From Massilia norwichensis (lineage in GTDB: Bacteria > Pseudomonadota > Gammaproteobacteria > Burkholderiales > Burkholderiaceae_D): 64,000 nt of DNA. The position numbers and the translations under genes are program-made. Below the pieces are notes generated by a model that saw only the letters and a program-made list of their open reading frames with translations, ran no database searches and was not told where the DNA came from. Position 1 is the first letter of the stretch, and the number at the start of each line of letters is the position of its first letter. The stretch lies in assembly GCF_024753245.1 (NCBI RefSeq), contig NZ_JANUGX010000008.1:1-64000 (forward strand), given 5' to 3'. Positions 23,578-33,336 of the stretch are shown in pieces.

Positions 23578-24594
23578 ATGAGCAAGGATATCCCAAGCCG
23601 CCTGCTGCCGACCGACAGCTACCGCCAGGCCGACGCGCCTGACCTCGACGCCGTGCGCCTGCTGGTGGTCGGCGACGTCATGCTGGACCGCTACTGGTTC
23701 GGCGATGTTTCCCGCATCTCGCCGGAAGCACCGGTGCCGGTGGTGCGCATCGAGAAGCGCGAAGCCCGCCTGGGCGGCGCCGCCAACGTGGCGCGCAACG
23801 CCGCCGCCCTCGGCGCCCACTGCGGCCTGCTGGGCGTGGTCGGCAACGACGAAGCCGGCGACGAGGTCGAGCAGATCCTGCGCGAATCCAGCATCGACAG
23901 CTACCTCAAGCGCGACGAACAGATCTCCACCATCGTCAAGCTGCGCGTGATCGGACGCCAGCAGCAGATGGTGCGCATCGACTTCGAAGAAGCGCCGAGC
24001 GAAACCACGCTGCGCGACAAGCTGACCCAGTTCAAGGCCGTGCTGCCGGACTACGACGTCATCATCTTCTCCGACTACAACAAGGGCAGCCTGGTGAACG
24101 TGGCCGAGATGATCCGCATGGCGCGCGAGGCCGGCAAGACCGTGATGGTCGACCCGAAGGGCGACGACTTCACGCCTTACCGCGGCGCCACCATGCTGAC
24201 CCCGAACAAGTCGGAACTGAAGCGCATCGTCGGCAGCTGGAAGACCGAAGAGCAGCTCACCGCCAAGGCCCAGGGCCTGCGCGAAGAGCTGGGCCTGAGC
24301 GCGCTGCTGCTGACCCGTTCGGAAGAGGGCATGAGCCTGTACACCGCCGACGAGGTGGTGCACGTGCCGGCCGACGCGCGCGAAGTGTTCGACGTCTCCG
24401 GCGCCGGCGACACCGTGATCGCCACCATGGCGGCGATGCTGGGCGCGGGCGCCTCGCTGCCGGAAGCGCTGGCCACCGCCAACCGCGCCGGCGGCATCGT
24501 GGTCGGCAAGCTGGGTACGGCCACCGTCACCCGCGAAGAGCTGTTCGCGCATCGCCGCCGCAGCGACACCGTGGCCGACGCGGGAGCCGTCTAA
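23578..24594 (+). CDS. hldA: D-glycero-beta-D-manno-heptose-7-phosphate kinase
   Basis: 338 aa PfkB/ribokinase-family enzyme. Makes heptose 1,7-bisphosphate for LPS inner core. N-terminal VVGDVMLDRYWFGDVSRISPEAPVP (in residues 24-48), GGAANVARNAAALG and the C-terminal anion hole DVSGAGDTVIATMAAML are diagnostic. It stops after the kinase domain, so it is the split form; the nucleotidyltransferase (HldC) is not in this window. Preceded by GGGGAG. Symbol rfaE1 is also used. Confidence 0.93.
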   Translation: MSKDIPSRLLPTDSYRQADAPDLDAVRLLVVGDVMLDRYWFGDVSRISPEAPVPVVRIEKREARLGGAANVARNAAALGAHCGLLGVVGNDEAGDEVEQILRESSIDSYLKRDEQISTIVKLRVIGRQQQMVRIDFEEAPSETTLRDKLTQFKAVLPDYDVIIFSDYNKGSLVNVAEMIRMAREAGKTVMVDPKGDDFTPYRGATMLTPNKSELKRIVGSWKTEEQLTAKAQGLREELGLSALLLTRSEEGMSLYTADEVVHVPADAREVFDVSGAGDTVIATMAAMLGAGASLPEALATANRAGGIVVGKLGTATVTREELFAHRRRSDTVADAGAV

Positions 24595-24658
24595 GCTTCG
24601 AGCGCTTGCGCTCCCACAAACGCCCGGCGTCAACGGCCGGTGTGCTGGTCCGTTAAGG

Positions 24659-24687
24659 AAGCCGGGCGGCGCCTGCCGCCCGCTTTC
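24659..24687 (+). terminator. Probable terminator after hldA
   Basis: Stem GGGCGGC / GCCGCCC with a GCCT loop, extended by AAG...CTT outside. The T-tract is short, so termination is uncertain. Confidence 0.5.
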
Positions 24688-24707
24688 CAACCAACGGAGA
24701 AAACCAG

Positions 24708-25079
24708 ATGATCAAGAAACTGTTCCTTGCAATCGCTGCGCTGGCAGCGTCGATGAACATCGCCTTTGCCCAGGTCGACGTCAACAAGGCCGATGTCGCG
24801 GCGCTGGATTCGGTGAAGGGCGTCGGCCCGAGCATGTCGAAGGCCATCATCGACGAACGCGCCAAGGGCGAATTCAAGGACTGGGCAGACTTCCAGAAGC
24901 GCGTGAAGGGCGTGGGCGACAAGCGCGCCGCCAAGCTGTCGGAAGCCGGCCTGCAGGTGAACGGCAAATCGAAGGACGGCGCGGCCATGGGTAAAGCAGA
25001 AGACAAGGCAGCCGCCAAGCCGGCCAAGGCGTCGAAGGCGGCTGCGAAGCCGGAAGCTGCGGCCAAGGCAGCTAGTTAA
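24708..25079 (+). CDS. ComEA-like helix-hairpin-helix exported protein
   Basis: 123 aa. Signal peptide residues 1-20 (ends IAFA-QVDVN). ComEA/HhH core VDVNKADVAALDSVKGVGPS through GDKRAAKLSEAGLQV (about 22-85), a fold that binds duplex DNA. The tail (about 88-123) is very Lys/Ala-rich (KAAAKPAKASKAAAKPEA), histone-H1-like and unusual for ComEA. Predicted periplasmic DNA-binding protein, possibly for DNA uptake. No other competence genes are adjacent. Start supported by GGAGAAAACC. Confidence 0.85.
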   Translation: MIKKLFLAIAALAASMNIAFAQVDVNKADVAALDSVKGVGPSMSKAIIDERAKGEFKDWADFQKRVKGVGDKRAAKLSEAGLQVNGKSKDGAAMGKAEDKAAAKPAKASKAAAKPEAAAKAAS

Positions 25080-25082
25080 AAC

Positions 25083-25159
25083 GTAGGGTGGGCACGCCGT
25101 GCCCACGCGGACGATTGCGACATGCCAGCGCCCGCGTGGGCTCGGGGAGCCCACCCTAC
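25083..25159. repeat. GTAGGGTGGGCACG palindromic repeat
   Basis: Outer arms GTAGGGTGGGC (25083-25093) and GCCCACCCTAC (25149-25159) are perfectly complementary, with an inner CCCACGCG / CGCGTGGG pair. Related element at 17591-17645. Confidence 0.8.
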
Positions 25160-25258
25160 ATTGCTTCCAGTCATGCTCTTCATGGCCACGAGCATACGCC
25201 GCTGTTGATCTCGGATTAGAATGGCGTTTTGAGATCGCAAGAAAGCAGAAGCAAACCC

Positions 25259-26161
25259 ATGGCATACAAGACCATTCAGGACACGATCGGCAACACCCCG
25301 CTGGTGCAGCTGGTCCGTATTCCCGGCGCGGACGCCGCGGCCCGCAACAACATCATTCTCGGCAAACTCGAAGGCAATAACCCGGCAGGTTCGGTCAAGG
25401 ACCGCGCCGCCATGTCGATGCTGCGCGGCGCGGAAGAGCGCGGCCAGATCAAGCCGGGCGACACCCTGATCGAAGCGACCAGCGGCAATACCGGCATCGC
25501 GCTGGCCATGGCGGCCGCGATCAAGGGCTACAAGATGCTGTTGATCATGCCGGACAACCTGTCGATCGAACGCCGCCAGAGCATGGCGGCCTACGGTGCC
25601 CAGATCATCCTGACGCCGAAGACCGGCGGCATGGAGTATGCGCGCGACCTCGCCGAGTCGATGCAGAAGGACGGCAAGGGCATCATCCTCGACCAGTTCG
25701 GCAACCAGGACAACCCGCGCGCCCACTACGAGACCACCGGTCCGGAGATCTGGCGCGACACCGAGGGCCGCGTGACCCACTTCGTCAGCGCGATGGGCAC
25801 CACCGGCACCATCATGGGCGTGTCGCACTACCTGAAGGAACAGAACGAGGCGATCCGCATCATCGGCGCGCAGCCGGAAGAGGGGTCGTCGATCCCGGGT
25901 ATCCGCAAATGGCCGGAAGCCTACCTGCCGAAGATCTTCGACAAGGCGCGTGTCGACCAGGTCGAGAACGTGACGCAGGCGGCTGCGGAACAGATGGCGC
26001 GCCGTCTGGCGGCCGAAGAGGGCATCTTCTGCGGTATTTCCGCAGCGGGCGCCTGCGAAATCGCCTTGCGTATTTCGCAGACCGTGGAGAACGCGACGAT
26101 CGTCTTCGTTGTATGCGACCGCGGCGATCGTTATCTGTCGACGGGTGTATTCCCCGCCTGA
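25259..26161 (+). CDS. cysM: Cysteine synthase B
   Basis: 300 aa PLP enzyme that makes cysteine (or S-sulfocysteine from thiosulfate). PLP lysine in NNPAGSVKDRAAM, the TSGNTGIALA phosphate/PLP loop, and the CysM-type N-terminus MAYKTIQDTIGNTPLVQL. The short C-terminus (RYLSTGVFPA) fits CysM better than CysK. ATG 25259 is chosen from the family N-terminus. Regulation is not visible. Confidence 0.95.
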   Translation: MAYKTIQDTIGNTPLVQLVRIPGADAAARNNIILGKLEGNNPAGSVKDRAAMSMLRGAEERGQIKPGDTLIEATSGNTGIALAMAAAIKGYKMLLIMPDNLSIERRQSMAAYGAQIILTPKTGGMEYARDLAESMQKDGKGIILDQFGNQDNPRAHYETTGPEIWRDTEGRVTHFVSAMGTTGTIMGVSHYLKEQNEAIRIIGAQPEEGSSIPGIRKWPEAYLPKIFDKARVDQVENVTQAAAEQMARRLAAEEGIFCGISAAGACEIALRISQTVENATIVFVVCDRGDRYLSTGVFPA

Positions 26162-26313
26162 TGGGCTAGCTTATTCACCGACTCCGTGGTCGGTTGTCTC
26201 ATTGCTCCCGGCGCGAGGTCTAGGCGCTGGGTGTTCCCCTGACGAGGAAGAAATGCTATTTCTGCAGACGGTGCGGCGGCATGGAATACCGCCGTCCGTA
26301 GGCGCGCTCACGC

Positions 26314-26658
26314 TTATTCCGCGCCGGTACCGGCGTTGTTGTCCTTGTCTTTCGGCTTGAACTGCTTGTCGCTGATGCGGAATTTCGCACGGCGGTCGCC
26401 CATCAGGTAGCGCAGGTCGCGGATCGACAGGTCGCTGACTTCGTGCATGCGGATCAGCAGCGATGCGCCGACCGGCAGGCGGTGGTGGCGGATCTTCGAG
26501 ATCACCGGCGGTGCCACTTCCAGGGCGCGGGACAGGGCTGCGTCGTTCTTCAGGCGCAGGTTCTCGATCAGGGTGTCGAGCAGGCGGTTCGGGTTGTACT
26601 GCAGCAGTTCGTCATTTTCCGAATCGCTGTTCATATCAATGCCGACTTGGTTCGTCAT
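26314..26658 (-). CDS. Small HTH DNA-binding protein
   Basis: 114 aa. Residues about 36-62 (LKNDAALSRALEVAPPVISK and following) read as a Cro/CI-type helix-turn-helix, with a helical extension (LIRMHEVSDLSIRDLRYLMG) and a charged tail. Probably a regulator; target unknown. I start at ATG 26658 because AGGAATAG lies about 10 bases upstream; the frame is open further up but lacks a ribosome-binding site. Monocistronic, facing cysM. Confidence 0.75.
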   Translation of the reverse strand: MTNQVGIDMNSDSENDELLQYNPNRLLDTLIENLRLKNDAALSRALEVAPPVISKIRHHRLPVGASLLIRMHEVSDLSIRDLRYLMGDRRAKFRISDKQFKPKDKDNNAGTGAE

Positions 26659-26739
26659 GATGTCACTATTCCTATTTTTGGGTTGATGGAGTTCGCTGGC
26701 GGCTTTGTTACCCAACAAGATTACGATTATTTCTACTAA

Positions 26740-26745
26740 ATTATA
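26740..26745 (-). promoter_or_regulatory. -10 box upstream of HTH gene
   Basis: A perfect TATAAT on the minus strand in an AT-rich patch, about 80 bases upstream of the chosen ATG. No good TTGACA is found at 16-18 bases, so the -35 is weak or an activator is needed. Confidence 0.5.
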
Positions 26746-26748
26746 CAA

Positions 26749-27106
26749 CTAATTTCTAATTTAGTACTCAAGAGCAATAAGTATCAGTCGTGCCTGCTCA
26801 GTCCGTTGTCTTGCTGCAACAATAGCCGCAATGCAATTCTCTCACAAACTCACTGAAAAATTAATTGCTTTTTATTTAAACTTAAGTGTAAAGCAATTCT
26901 CGATGCGCTGCCGCACGTTTCCAAAAGGCATGGTGAAACACCAAGATTGATGGGGGTATCGCAACGGAATTTCTGTTTCCTCGGGGAACTAGCATGAAGA
27001 AAAGAGGATACCCCCAGGGAGTATGTCGTTGTCAGTCCTGCATTAACTCAGCAATAACACTGTTGCACCGTTACAAAGGGATACAAAGTTTCTCGCTGGT
27101 TAAGGC
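26749..27106. other. Gene-free AT-rich region with a 10-bp inverted repeat
   Basis: 358 bases between the HTH gene and mltB, distinctly lower GC than the neighbourhood. Contains TGGGGGTATC (26951-26960) and its perfect complement GATACCCCCA (27007-27016), 46 bases apart. An open frame from 26994 runs antisense into the 3' end of mltB and is not convincing. Confidence 0.55.
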
Positions 27107-28279
27107 TCAGTTAGCCCGCGCCAGCTTCACCGCGCGACCCAGCTCCACGACCGACATAGCATAGAAATAACTGCGATTATATTTTGTGATAGCAAAGAAG
27201 TTACCGTTTGCGACCCAGTACTCGGTCGGGTCGGCACCGTTCTGCAAATCGATCAGGCCATAGTTGCGCTGTTCGGGAAGCAGAGTGCGGGTCACCACGC
27301 CCGCGGCCTGCAGCTCGGCCGGCTGGTAACGCGCCTCCAGGCCGCCCAGTAGCGGCTCCCAGGCCATGCTCGGCGCGACATCCGCCGGGAACACGGAGGG
27401 ACCGGTCGCATTGCGGTCCCAGCCGTGGGCGACCAGGAAGTTGGCGACGCTGCCGATCGCGTCGGCAGCCGAATTGCGCAGGTCGACGATGCCGTCGCCG
27501 TCGTAATCGACGCCATACTTCAGGATATTGCTGGGCATGAACTGCGGCATGCCGACCGCGCCGGCGAACGAGCCCAGCAGCGAGAACGGATCGATGTTCT
27601 CCTGGCGCGCCAGCACCATGGTCTTTTCCAGCTCGCTGCGGAAGAACTGCATGCGGTCGTTGCGGTTCGGCGATTCCGGGTAGGCGAAGGCGAGGGTGGC
27701 TAGCACGTCCATCACGCGGAAGCGTCCGGTATCGCGGCCGTAGATCGTTTCGACGCCGATGATGCCGACGATGATCTCGGCCGGTACGCCGTATTGCGCC
27801 TCGGCGCGCGCCAGTTCTGCCGCGTTCTCGTTCCAGAAGCGCACGCCGGCATTGATGCGGATCGGCTCGATGAAACGGCTGCTGTAGGCCTGCCAGTTCT
27901 TCGGCTTGCCCGGCGGCGCCGGCTTGACCAGCTGGACCGCGGAATCGATGAAGCGCAGCTTGCCGATTGCCGCTGCGACCTCGGCGCGCTCGAAACCGTT
28001 GCGCTGGACCATGTCGTCCTCGAAGTCGCGCACTGACTGCCATTCGCTGAAATTGACCTGTTCGCCGTCGTAGTCGATGGCCGGACGGCTTGGTGCGGGC
28101 GCAGGCTTGGCGGCCTTGCCCTTGGCCTTTTTGACAAGCTTGGCGGATTTCGCGGCCTTGGCTGTTTTTGCCGTTTTGGCAGCCTTGGCGGCATGGTGGG
28201 TCGAGGAAGCGGCAAGTGCGTGGGGCGTTTGCCCGGCGCCGATGGCGAAGGCAAGCAGCAGCGGTACAAAGGATTTCAT
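27107..28279 (-). CDS. mltB: Lytic murein transglycosylase B
   Basis: 390 aa. Cleaves peptidoglycan with 1,6-anhydro product formation. Signal peptide residues 1-23 (AHALA region, no clear lipobox). An unusual Ala/Lys tract (AAKAAKTAKTAKAAKSAKLV) at about 28-50 and a Pro/Ala linker follow. The SLT_2/MltB domain starts at about 65, with catalytic Glu in IVGIIGVETIYGRDTG and GAVGMPQFMPSNI. ATG 28279 overlaps the tgpA stop by ATGA. A longer frame upstream lies within tgpA and is rejected. Confidence 0.93.
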   Translation of the reverse strand: MKSFVPLLLAFAIGAGQTPHALAASSTHHAAKAAKTAKTAKAAKSAKLVKKAKGKAAKPAPAPSRPAIDYDGEQVNFSEWQSVRDFEDDMVQRNGFERAEVAAAIGKLRFIDSAVQLVKPAPPGKPKNWQAYSSRFIEPIRINAGVRFWNENAAELARAEAQYGVPAEIIVGIIGVETIYGRDTGRFRVMDVLATLAFAYPESPNRNDRMQFFRSELEKTMVLARQENIDPFSLLGSFAGAVGMPQFMPSNILKYGVDYDGDGIVDLRNSAADAIGSVANFLVAHGWDRNATGPSVFPADVAPSMAWEPLLGGLEARYQPAELQAAGVVTRTLLPEQRNYGLIDLQNGADPTEYWVANGNFFAITKYNRSYFYAMSVVELGRAVKLARAN

Positions 28280-30294
28280 CGAACTCGGGACAGCAACTCT
28301 TTCAAGGTGGTCAGCAAGCCTGCGCCGTGCGGCGCGGACTGTGGCGGTGGTGCGTAGCGCCAGGCACTGTAGCGGCGCAGGAATTCGGCCGCGGCGGCCT
28401 TCGGTTCGGGGGCCAGGGCGGCACCGGCGACACGCGCGGCATACGCCGTCGGTCCTTCGTCCGGCGCACGCGGCAGGCCCAGCTGGCCGAGGCGGTGGCA
28501 CAAGGCCGAGTATAGCTTATCGATCGGGTCGTCCCGCCTTTGCTTCGAGAGTTTTCGCGCGAGCAGCAACAAGGCGCAGGCCAGGGCCAGCAGGACCGCG
28601 CTGCGCCAGCCGAACAGGTTTTCCTGCAGGGTTTCCATCAATGCATGCTGGCGCTGCGCCGTATAGTTCAGCACCCACTGGTTCCAGCCGTTGTTGGCGG
28701 CGCCGATCGCATAGCGGACCTTGGCCAGCAGCGAATCCGGGTTCGGCTGCATCAGCCTGCCCAGGCCGGCGAAGCCGAACGGGCTCGGGGCCGGCAGCGC
28801 CTGCGCCAGATTGCGCTGTACGCGGTCCGGGGCCACCGCCGCGGTCGGGTCGACGCGGACCCAGCCCAGGCCCGCCAGCCAGACCTCGCCCCAGGCATGG
28901 GCATCGGACTGGCGCACCGTGAAATAACCGTCGATCGGGTTCAGTTCGCCGCCCTGGTAGCCGGTCACCACACGCGCCGGAATCCCGGCCGCACGCATCA
29001 GGAACACGAAGGCGCCCGCATAGTGTTCGCAGAATCCGGCGCGGGTGTTGTAGAGGAATTCGTCGACGGCGTCGCCGCCCAGCAGCGGCGGCTGCAGCGT
29101 GTACGAATAGCCGCCGGTGGCGAACTGGCGCAGCACCGCCTGCACCCGCTGGCCCGGCTCGGGGTAGTCCTGTTTCAGGCGCTGGCCCGCCGCCAGCGCC
29201 TTCGGGTTGCGGCCGTAGGGCAGCAGCAGCCACTGGTAGGCGTTTTCGAGGGTGTCGGCGGCCTGCATGTTGAAGTCGACATAGGAGACGAGCTCGTAGC
29301 GGATGCGCTCGCGCACCGGGCTCGATGCCTGCAGTTCCAGTTCGCTGGTGACGGTGGCCGGCCCGCCCGACAGCTGCGGCAGCGCGCGCGGCATCTCGAG
29401 CGCGAACAGCCAGCGCGTGTCCGAGGGCTCCAGCGTGACCTGGTAGCGCAGCGGCTCGCCGCGCACCTTGATCGAGACCGCCGATGGCGCCTTGCGGCTG
29501 AAGCTGGGGCGCGGCAGCATGCGGGTCCAGGTGCGGCCGTCATAGGCGCCCAGCACCGGGCCGCGCCAGTAGAGCTGCGGCTGGGGCGGCGGCGCCCCCT
29601 CGAACTTGACGCGGAAAGCCGGGTCATCCGATTGCGCCAGGTTCGAGAACTGGCCCGGCGCCATGCTGTCGGACAGGCCGGTGCGCGCCGCGTGGCCATC
29701 GTCGGGCATGCCCCACAACGGCCCGTCGATGCGCGGGAACAGCACGAAGCCGGCCGCCGCCAGCGGCGCCGCCAGCGCCAGGATCCTGGCGCCCATCAGC
29801 AGCCGGATGCGCAAGGGCGGCACGGCGCCGGTCAGTTGGAACGACAGCTGGGTGGTCAGGAGCGCCACGATCGAGGCCAGCATCAAAGCCGCGGTGCCGA
29901 TGCTCTGCGAGTAGAAGAAATTGGTCAGCACCAGGAAGAAGCACAGGAACACCACCACGAACAGATCGCGCCGCGCATGCATCTCGAGCATCTTGAAGGC
30001 CACCAGCAGCACCAGCATCGCGACCCCGGCATCGCGCCCGAGCACCGTGTGGTAGGTCTGCAGCACGCCCGCCATCGCGGCCACGGCAAGGGGCACCAGC
30101 AGCAGATTGGCCGGCATGCGCCGGCCCAGCAGGGTGAGGGCGGCGCGCCAGGCCAGGGTGGCGCCGCACACCAGCGTCACCCAGGGCGGCAGGTGGGCCG
30201 TGTGCGGCAGCAGCACCAGCACCGTGCTGGCCAGCAGCAGCAGGGTGTCCTGCTTGTCGCGCGAGAGCGGAACGGTGGGGCGCAGGGCTTTCAT
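28276..30294 (-). CDS. tgpA: TgpA-type membrane transglutaminase-like protein
   Basis: 672 aa. N-terminal DUF3488 region with about six to seven transmembrane helices (residues 1-190), a periplasmic transglutaminase core with Cys (RAGFCEHYAGAFVFLMR), His (SDAHAWGEVWL) and Asp (WVRVDPTAAVAP), a further helix near 590, and a C-terminal DUF4129-like part. Resembles Pseudomonas TgpA, an essential inner-membrane protein; physiological substrate unknown. Forms an operon with the DUF58 protein (4-base overlap) and MoxR upstream, a widely conserved trio. Confidence 0.92.
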   Translation of the reverse strand: MKALRPTVPLSRDKQDTLLLLASTVLVLLPHTAHLPPWVTLVCGATLAWRAALTLLGRRMPANLLLVPLAVAAMAGVLQTYHTVLGRDAGVAMLVLLVAFKMLEMHARRDLFVVVFLCFFLVLTNFFYSQSIGTAALMLASIVALLTTQLSFQLTGAVPPLRIRLLMGARILALAAPLAAAGFVLFPRIDGPLWGMPDDGHAARTGLSDSMAPGQFSNLAQSDDPAFRVKFEGAPPPQPQLYWRGPVLGAYDGRTWTRMLPRPSFSRKAPSAVSIKVRGEPLRYQVTLEPSDTRWLFALEMPRALPQLSGGPATVTSELELQASSPVRERIRYELVSYVDFNMQAADTLENAYQWLLLPYGRNPKALAAGQRLKQDYPEPGQRVQAVLRQFATGGYSYTLQPPLLGGDAVDEFLYNTRAGFCEHYAGAFVFLMRAAGIPARVVTGYQGGELNPIDGYFTVRQSDAHAWGEVWLAGLGWVRVDPTAAVAPDRVQRNLAQALPAPSPFGFAGLGRLMQPNPDSLLAKVRYAIGAANNGWNQWVLNYTAQRQHALMETLQENLFGWRSAVLLALACALLLLARKLSKQRRDDPIDKLYSALCHRLGQLGLPRAPDEGPTAYAARVAGAALAPEPKAAAAEFLRRYSAWRYAPPPQSAPHGAGLLTTLKELLSRVR

Positions 30295-31319
30295 CGCATG
30301 GCGTCCGGCAGGCCGTACAGGGCCAGCGCTTCCAGGCAGGCCGCCTGGTGGGCCGGACCGAGCGCCGCGCCGAGCCGCTGGCGGCCCAGGTGCAGCGCAT
30401 AGGGCAGCGCGCGCAGCTCCGCCTCCAGCACCCAGCGCGCCAGGCGCGACAGCTTCAGCTCGAGGTCCAGCCGGGGCGGCAGCGCATCGAGGTCGAGCAC
30501 CAGTTCGTCGAGCGAGCCGCCCTCGAACTGCTTGGTCACCAGCTGGCCGCCGAGCGCGGGATCGAGGCGGGCGATGTGGCGCCAGGCCAGTTGGCGCAAC
30601 GGGTCTCCGGGCTGGTAGCTGCGCACCCCGGCGAAGTCGTCGCTGCCGGCACTGCCGAAGCCGTCCGGGCTCGGATGGCCGCTCGAGGGCAGCGGCGGCG
30701 CGTCCTGTTCGGGGAAGGGATAGACCAGCGCGCGGCTGTCCGGCTGCCAGTAGCTCCAGGCGTTGAACAGGCCGAGCGGAAAGCGGGTCGACAGGCGCAC
30801 GCGCGGCGCCTTCATCCAGCCGCGCTGTTTGCTGGTGCTCGACAGCACCACGCTGGTGCTGGCGCCGGCCGCGACGTCGACCGCATGGCGCGGGTCCTTC
30901 ATGGTGTCGAGGTCGATCCAGAGCGCGTAGCGGGCCAGGCGCGTGCGGTTGGACAGCTGCAGCTCGAAGGGCGCTTCCTCGCCGGCGAACACGGCGCTGC
31001 TGCGGCCGGGACGCAGGTGCAGGTGGGCCAGGTTGCGGTAGGTGTAAATCATGTCGACCAGCCCGCAGGCGGCGGCCACAAAAGTCAGGCCGAAGCCCAG
31101 GCCCAGGCTGTAATTGATCGAGCCGACTAGCAGCGCCAGCAGCAGGGCGCCGAAGCCGAGCCCGGCGCGGGTCGGCAGGATGTAGACGCGGCGCTGGCTC
31201 AGCTCGACCTCGCCGCGGTCGCGCGCGGTGGTGCGCTCGCGCCAGGTGCTGCGCCGTCCGCGCAGCCAGGCATAGATGCGGACGCCGAGTGCGAGCCTGG
31301 TCACGGCCGCGGTCGTCAT
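30291..31319 (-). CDS. DUF58 domain protein
   Basis: 342 aa. Two N-terminal transmembrane helices (about residues 45-90), then a DUF58/vWA-like region with the family signature GVRSYQPGDPLRQLAWRHIA. These proteins work with MoxR ATPases, possibly as chaperone clients or adaptors. ATG 31319 (MTTAAVTRLALG) follows the moxR stop by 16 bases; the open frame further upstream lies inside moxR. Overlaps tgpA by four bases. Confidence 0.88.
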   Translation of the reverse strand: MTTAAVTRLALGVRIYAWLRGRRSTWRERTTARDRGEVELSQRRVYILPTRAGLGFGALLLALLVGSINYSLGLGFGLTFVAAACGLVDMIYTYRNLAHLHLRPGRSSAVFAGEEAPFELQLSNRTRLARYALWIDLDTMKDPRHAVDVAAGASTSVVLSSTSKQRGWMKAPRVRLSTRFPLGLFNAWSYWQPDSRALVYPFPEQDAPPLPSSGHPSPDGFGSAGSDDFAGVRSYQPGDPLRQLAWRHIARLDPALGGQLVTKQFEGGSLDELVLDLDALPPRLDLELKLSRLARWVLEAELRALPYALHLGRQRLGAALGPAHQAACLEALALYGLPDAMR

Positions 31320-31335
31320 CGCCGGACGCGCCGCG

Positions 31336-32256
<921 letters not shown>

Positions 32257-32342
32257 GGTAGATTATCGCTATCGGCAATCTTTTCGGCATTTCGATTCTA
32301 TGCGAGAACGCCGATCCATGTGATACGGATGAGCGCAGCGTC

Positions 32343-33272
32343 ATGAGTACAGCAATCTACAGCCACGCGGACTGTTCCCTCCACGAGATGGGCGACTGGC
32401 ACCCCGAAACGCCCGCACGCCTGCAGGCGATCGAGGACCAGCTGATCCTGGCACGCCTTAGCGGCCTGATCGAGCGCCGCGGCGGCGACCCGGCCGCCGA
32501 GGCAGCGATCCTGCGCAACCACAGCCAGGGCGCGATCGACCTCGTGCGCGACAACGTCCCGAGCGGCAGCGAACACTATCCGCTCGACGGCGACACCCTG
32601 CTGTGCAAGGACAGCTACCGCGCCGCCCTGCGCGCCGCCGGCCTGGCGCTGGCCGCCACCGACGACGTCATGGCAGGCCGCGTCGACAACGCCTTCTGCG
32701 CGATCCGCCCGCCCGGCCACCATGCGCGGCCCGGCGAGCCGATGGGGTTCTGCTTGTTTAACAACGTCGCCATCGCTGCCCGCCACGCGCTCGAAGTGCA
32801 CGGGCTGGAGCGGATCGCGATCGTCGACTTCGACGTCCACCACGGCAACGGCACCGACGAGTCCTTCCGCGACGATCCGCGCGTGCTGATGGCCAGCTTC
32901 TTCCAGCATCCCTTCTATCCCTACACCGAACCGTCGCCGGTAACGGCGACCAGCGTCAACATCCCGGTGCCGGCCTATAGCGGCGGCGACGTGGTGCGCC
33001 AGCTGGTGCAGGAGCACTGGCTACCGGCCCTGCATGCGCACCGCCCGCAGATGCTCTTCATCTCGGCCGGCTTCGACGCCCACAAGGAAGACGACCTGGG
33101 CGGCATGGCCCTGGTCGAGGCCGACTATGCCTGGATCACGCACCGCCTGGTCGAGGTGGCGCGCCAGCATGCGAACGGACGCATCGTCAGCTGCCTGGAG
33201 GGCGGCTACAACCTGTCGGCGCTGGGCCGCAGCGTGGCGGTGCACATCAAGGCATTGGCCGAACTGGACTGA
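32343..33272 (+). CDS. Histone deacetylase-family amidohydrolase
   Basis: 309 aa. Zinc-dependent arginase/deacetylase fold with RPPGHHARPGEPMGFCLFNN (His-His active site), the metal-binding DFDVHHGNGT and ISAGFDAHKEDDLGG. Bacterial members act on acetylated polyamines, acetoin-related or unknown substrates; which applies here cannot be told. Complete and of usual length. Start at ATG 32343 with MSTAIYSHADC. Confidence 0.9.
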   Translation: MSTAIYSHADCSLHEMGDWHPETPARLQAIEDQLILARLSGLIERRGGDPAAEAAILRNHSQGAIDLVRDNVPSGSEHYPLDGDTLLCKDSYRAALRAAGLALAATDDVMAGRVDNAFCAIRPPGHHARPGEPMGFCLFNNVAIAARHALEVHGLERIAIVDFDVHHGNGTDESFRDDPRVLMASFFQHPFYPYTEPSPVTATSVNIPVPAYSGGDVVRQLVQEHWLPALHAHRPQMLFISAGFDAHKEDDLGGMALVEADYAWITHRLVEVARQHANGRIVSCLEGGYNLSALGRSVAVHIKALAELD

Positions 33273-33336
33273 GAAGCCGCGAACCTAAGCAGCGCAGCCG
33301 TATCTAAGCTCCACAAGAACCAATCTGGAGGAGACG

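Noticed and set aside
20983..24690. 1235-codon open frame on the minus strand opposite lapB-ugd-hldA
   Set aside because: It is the GC-rich antisense shadow of three certain genes; His/Gln/Ala/Val-rich composition without any domain.
26994..27164. 56-codon plus-strand frame starting MKKRGYPQG
   Set aside because: Runs antisense into mltB, lacks a ribosome-binding site, and no similarity is recognised.
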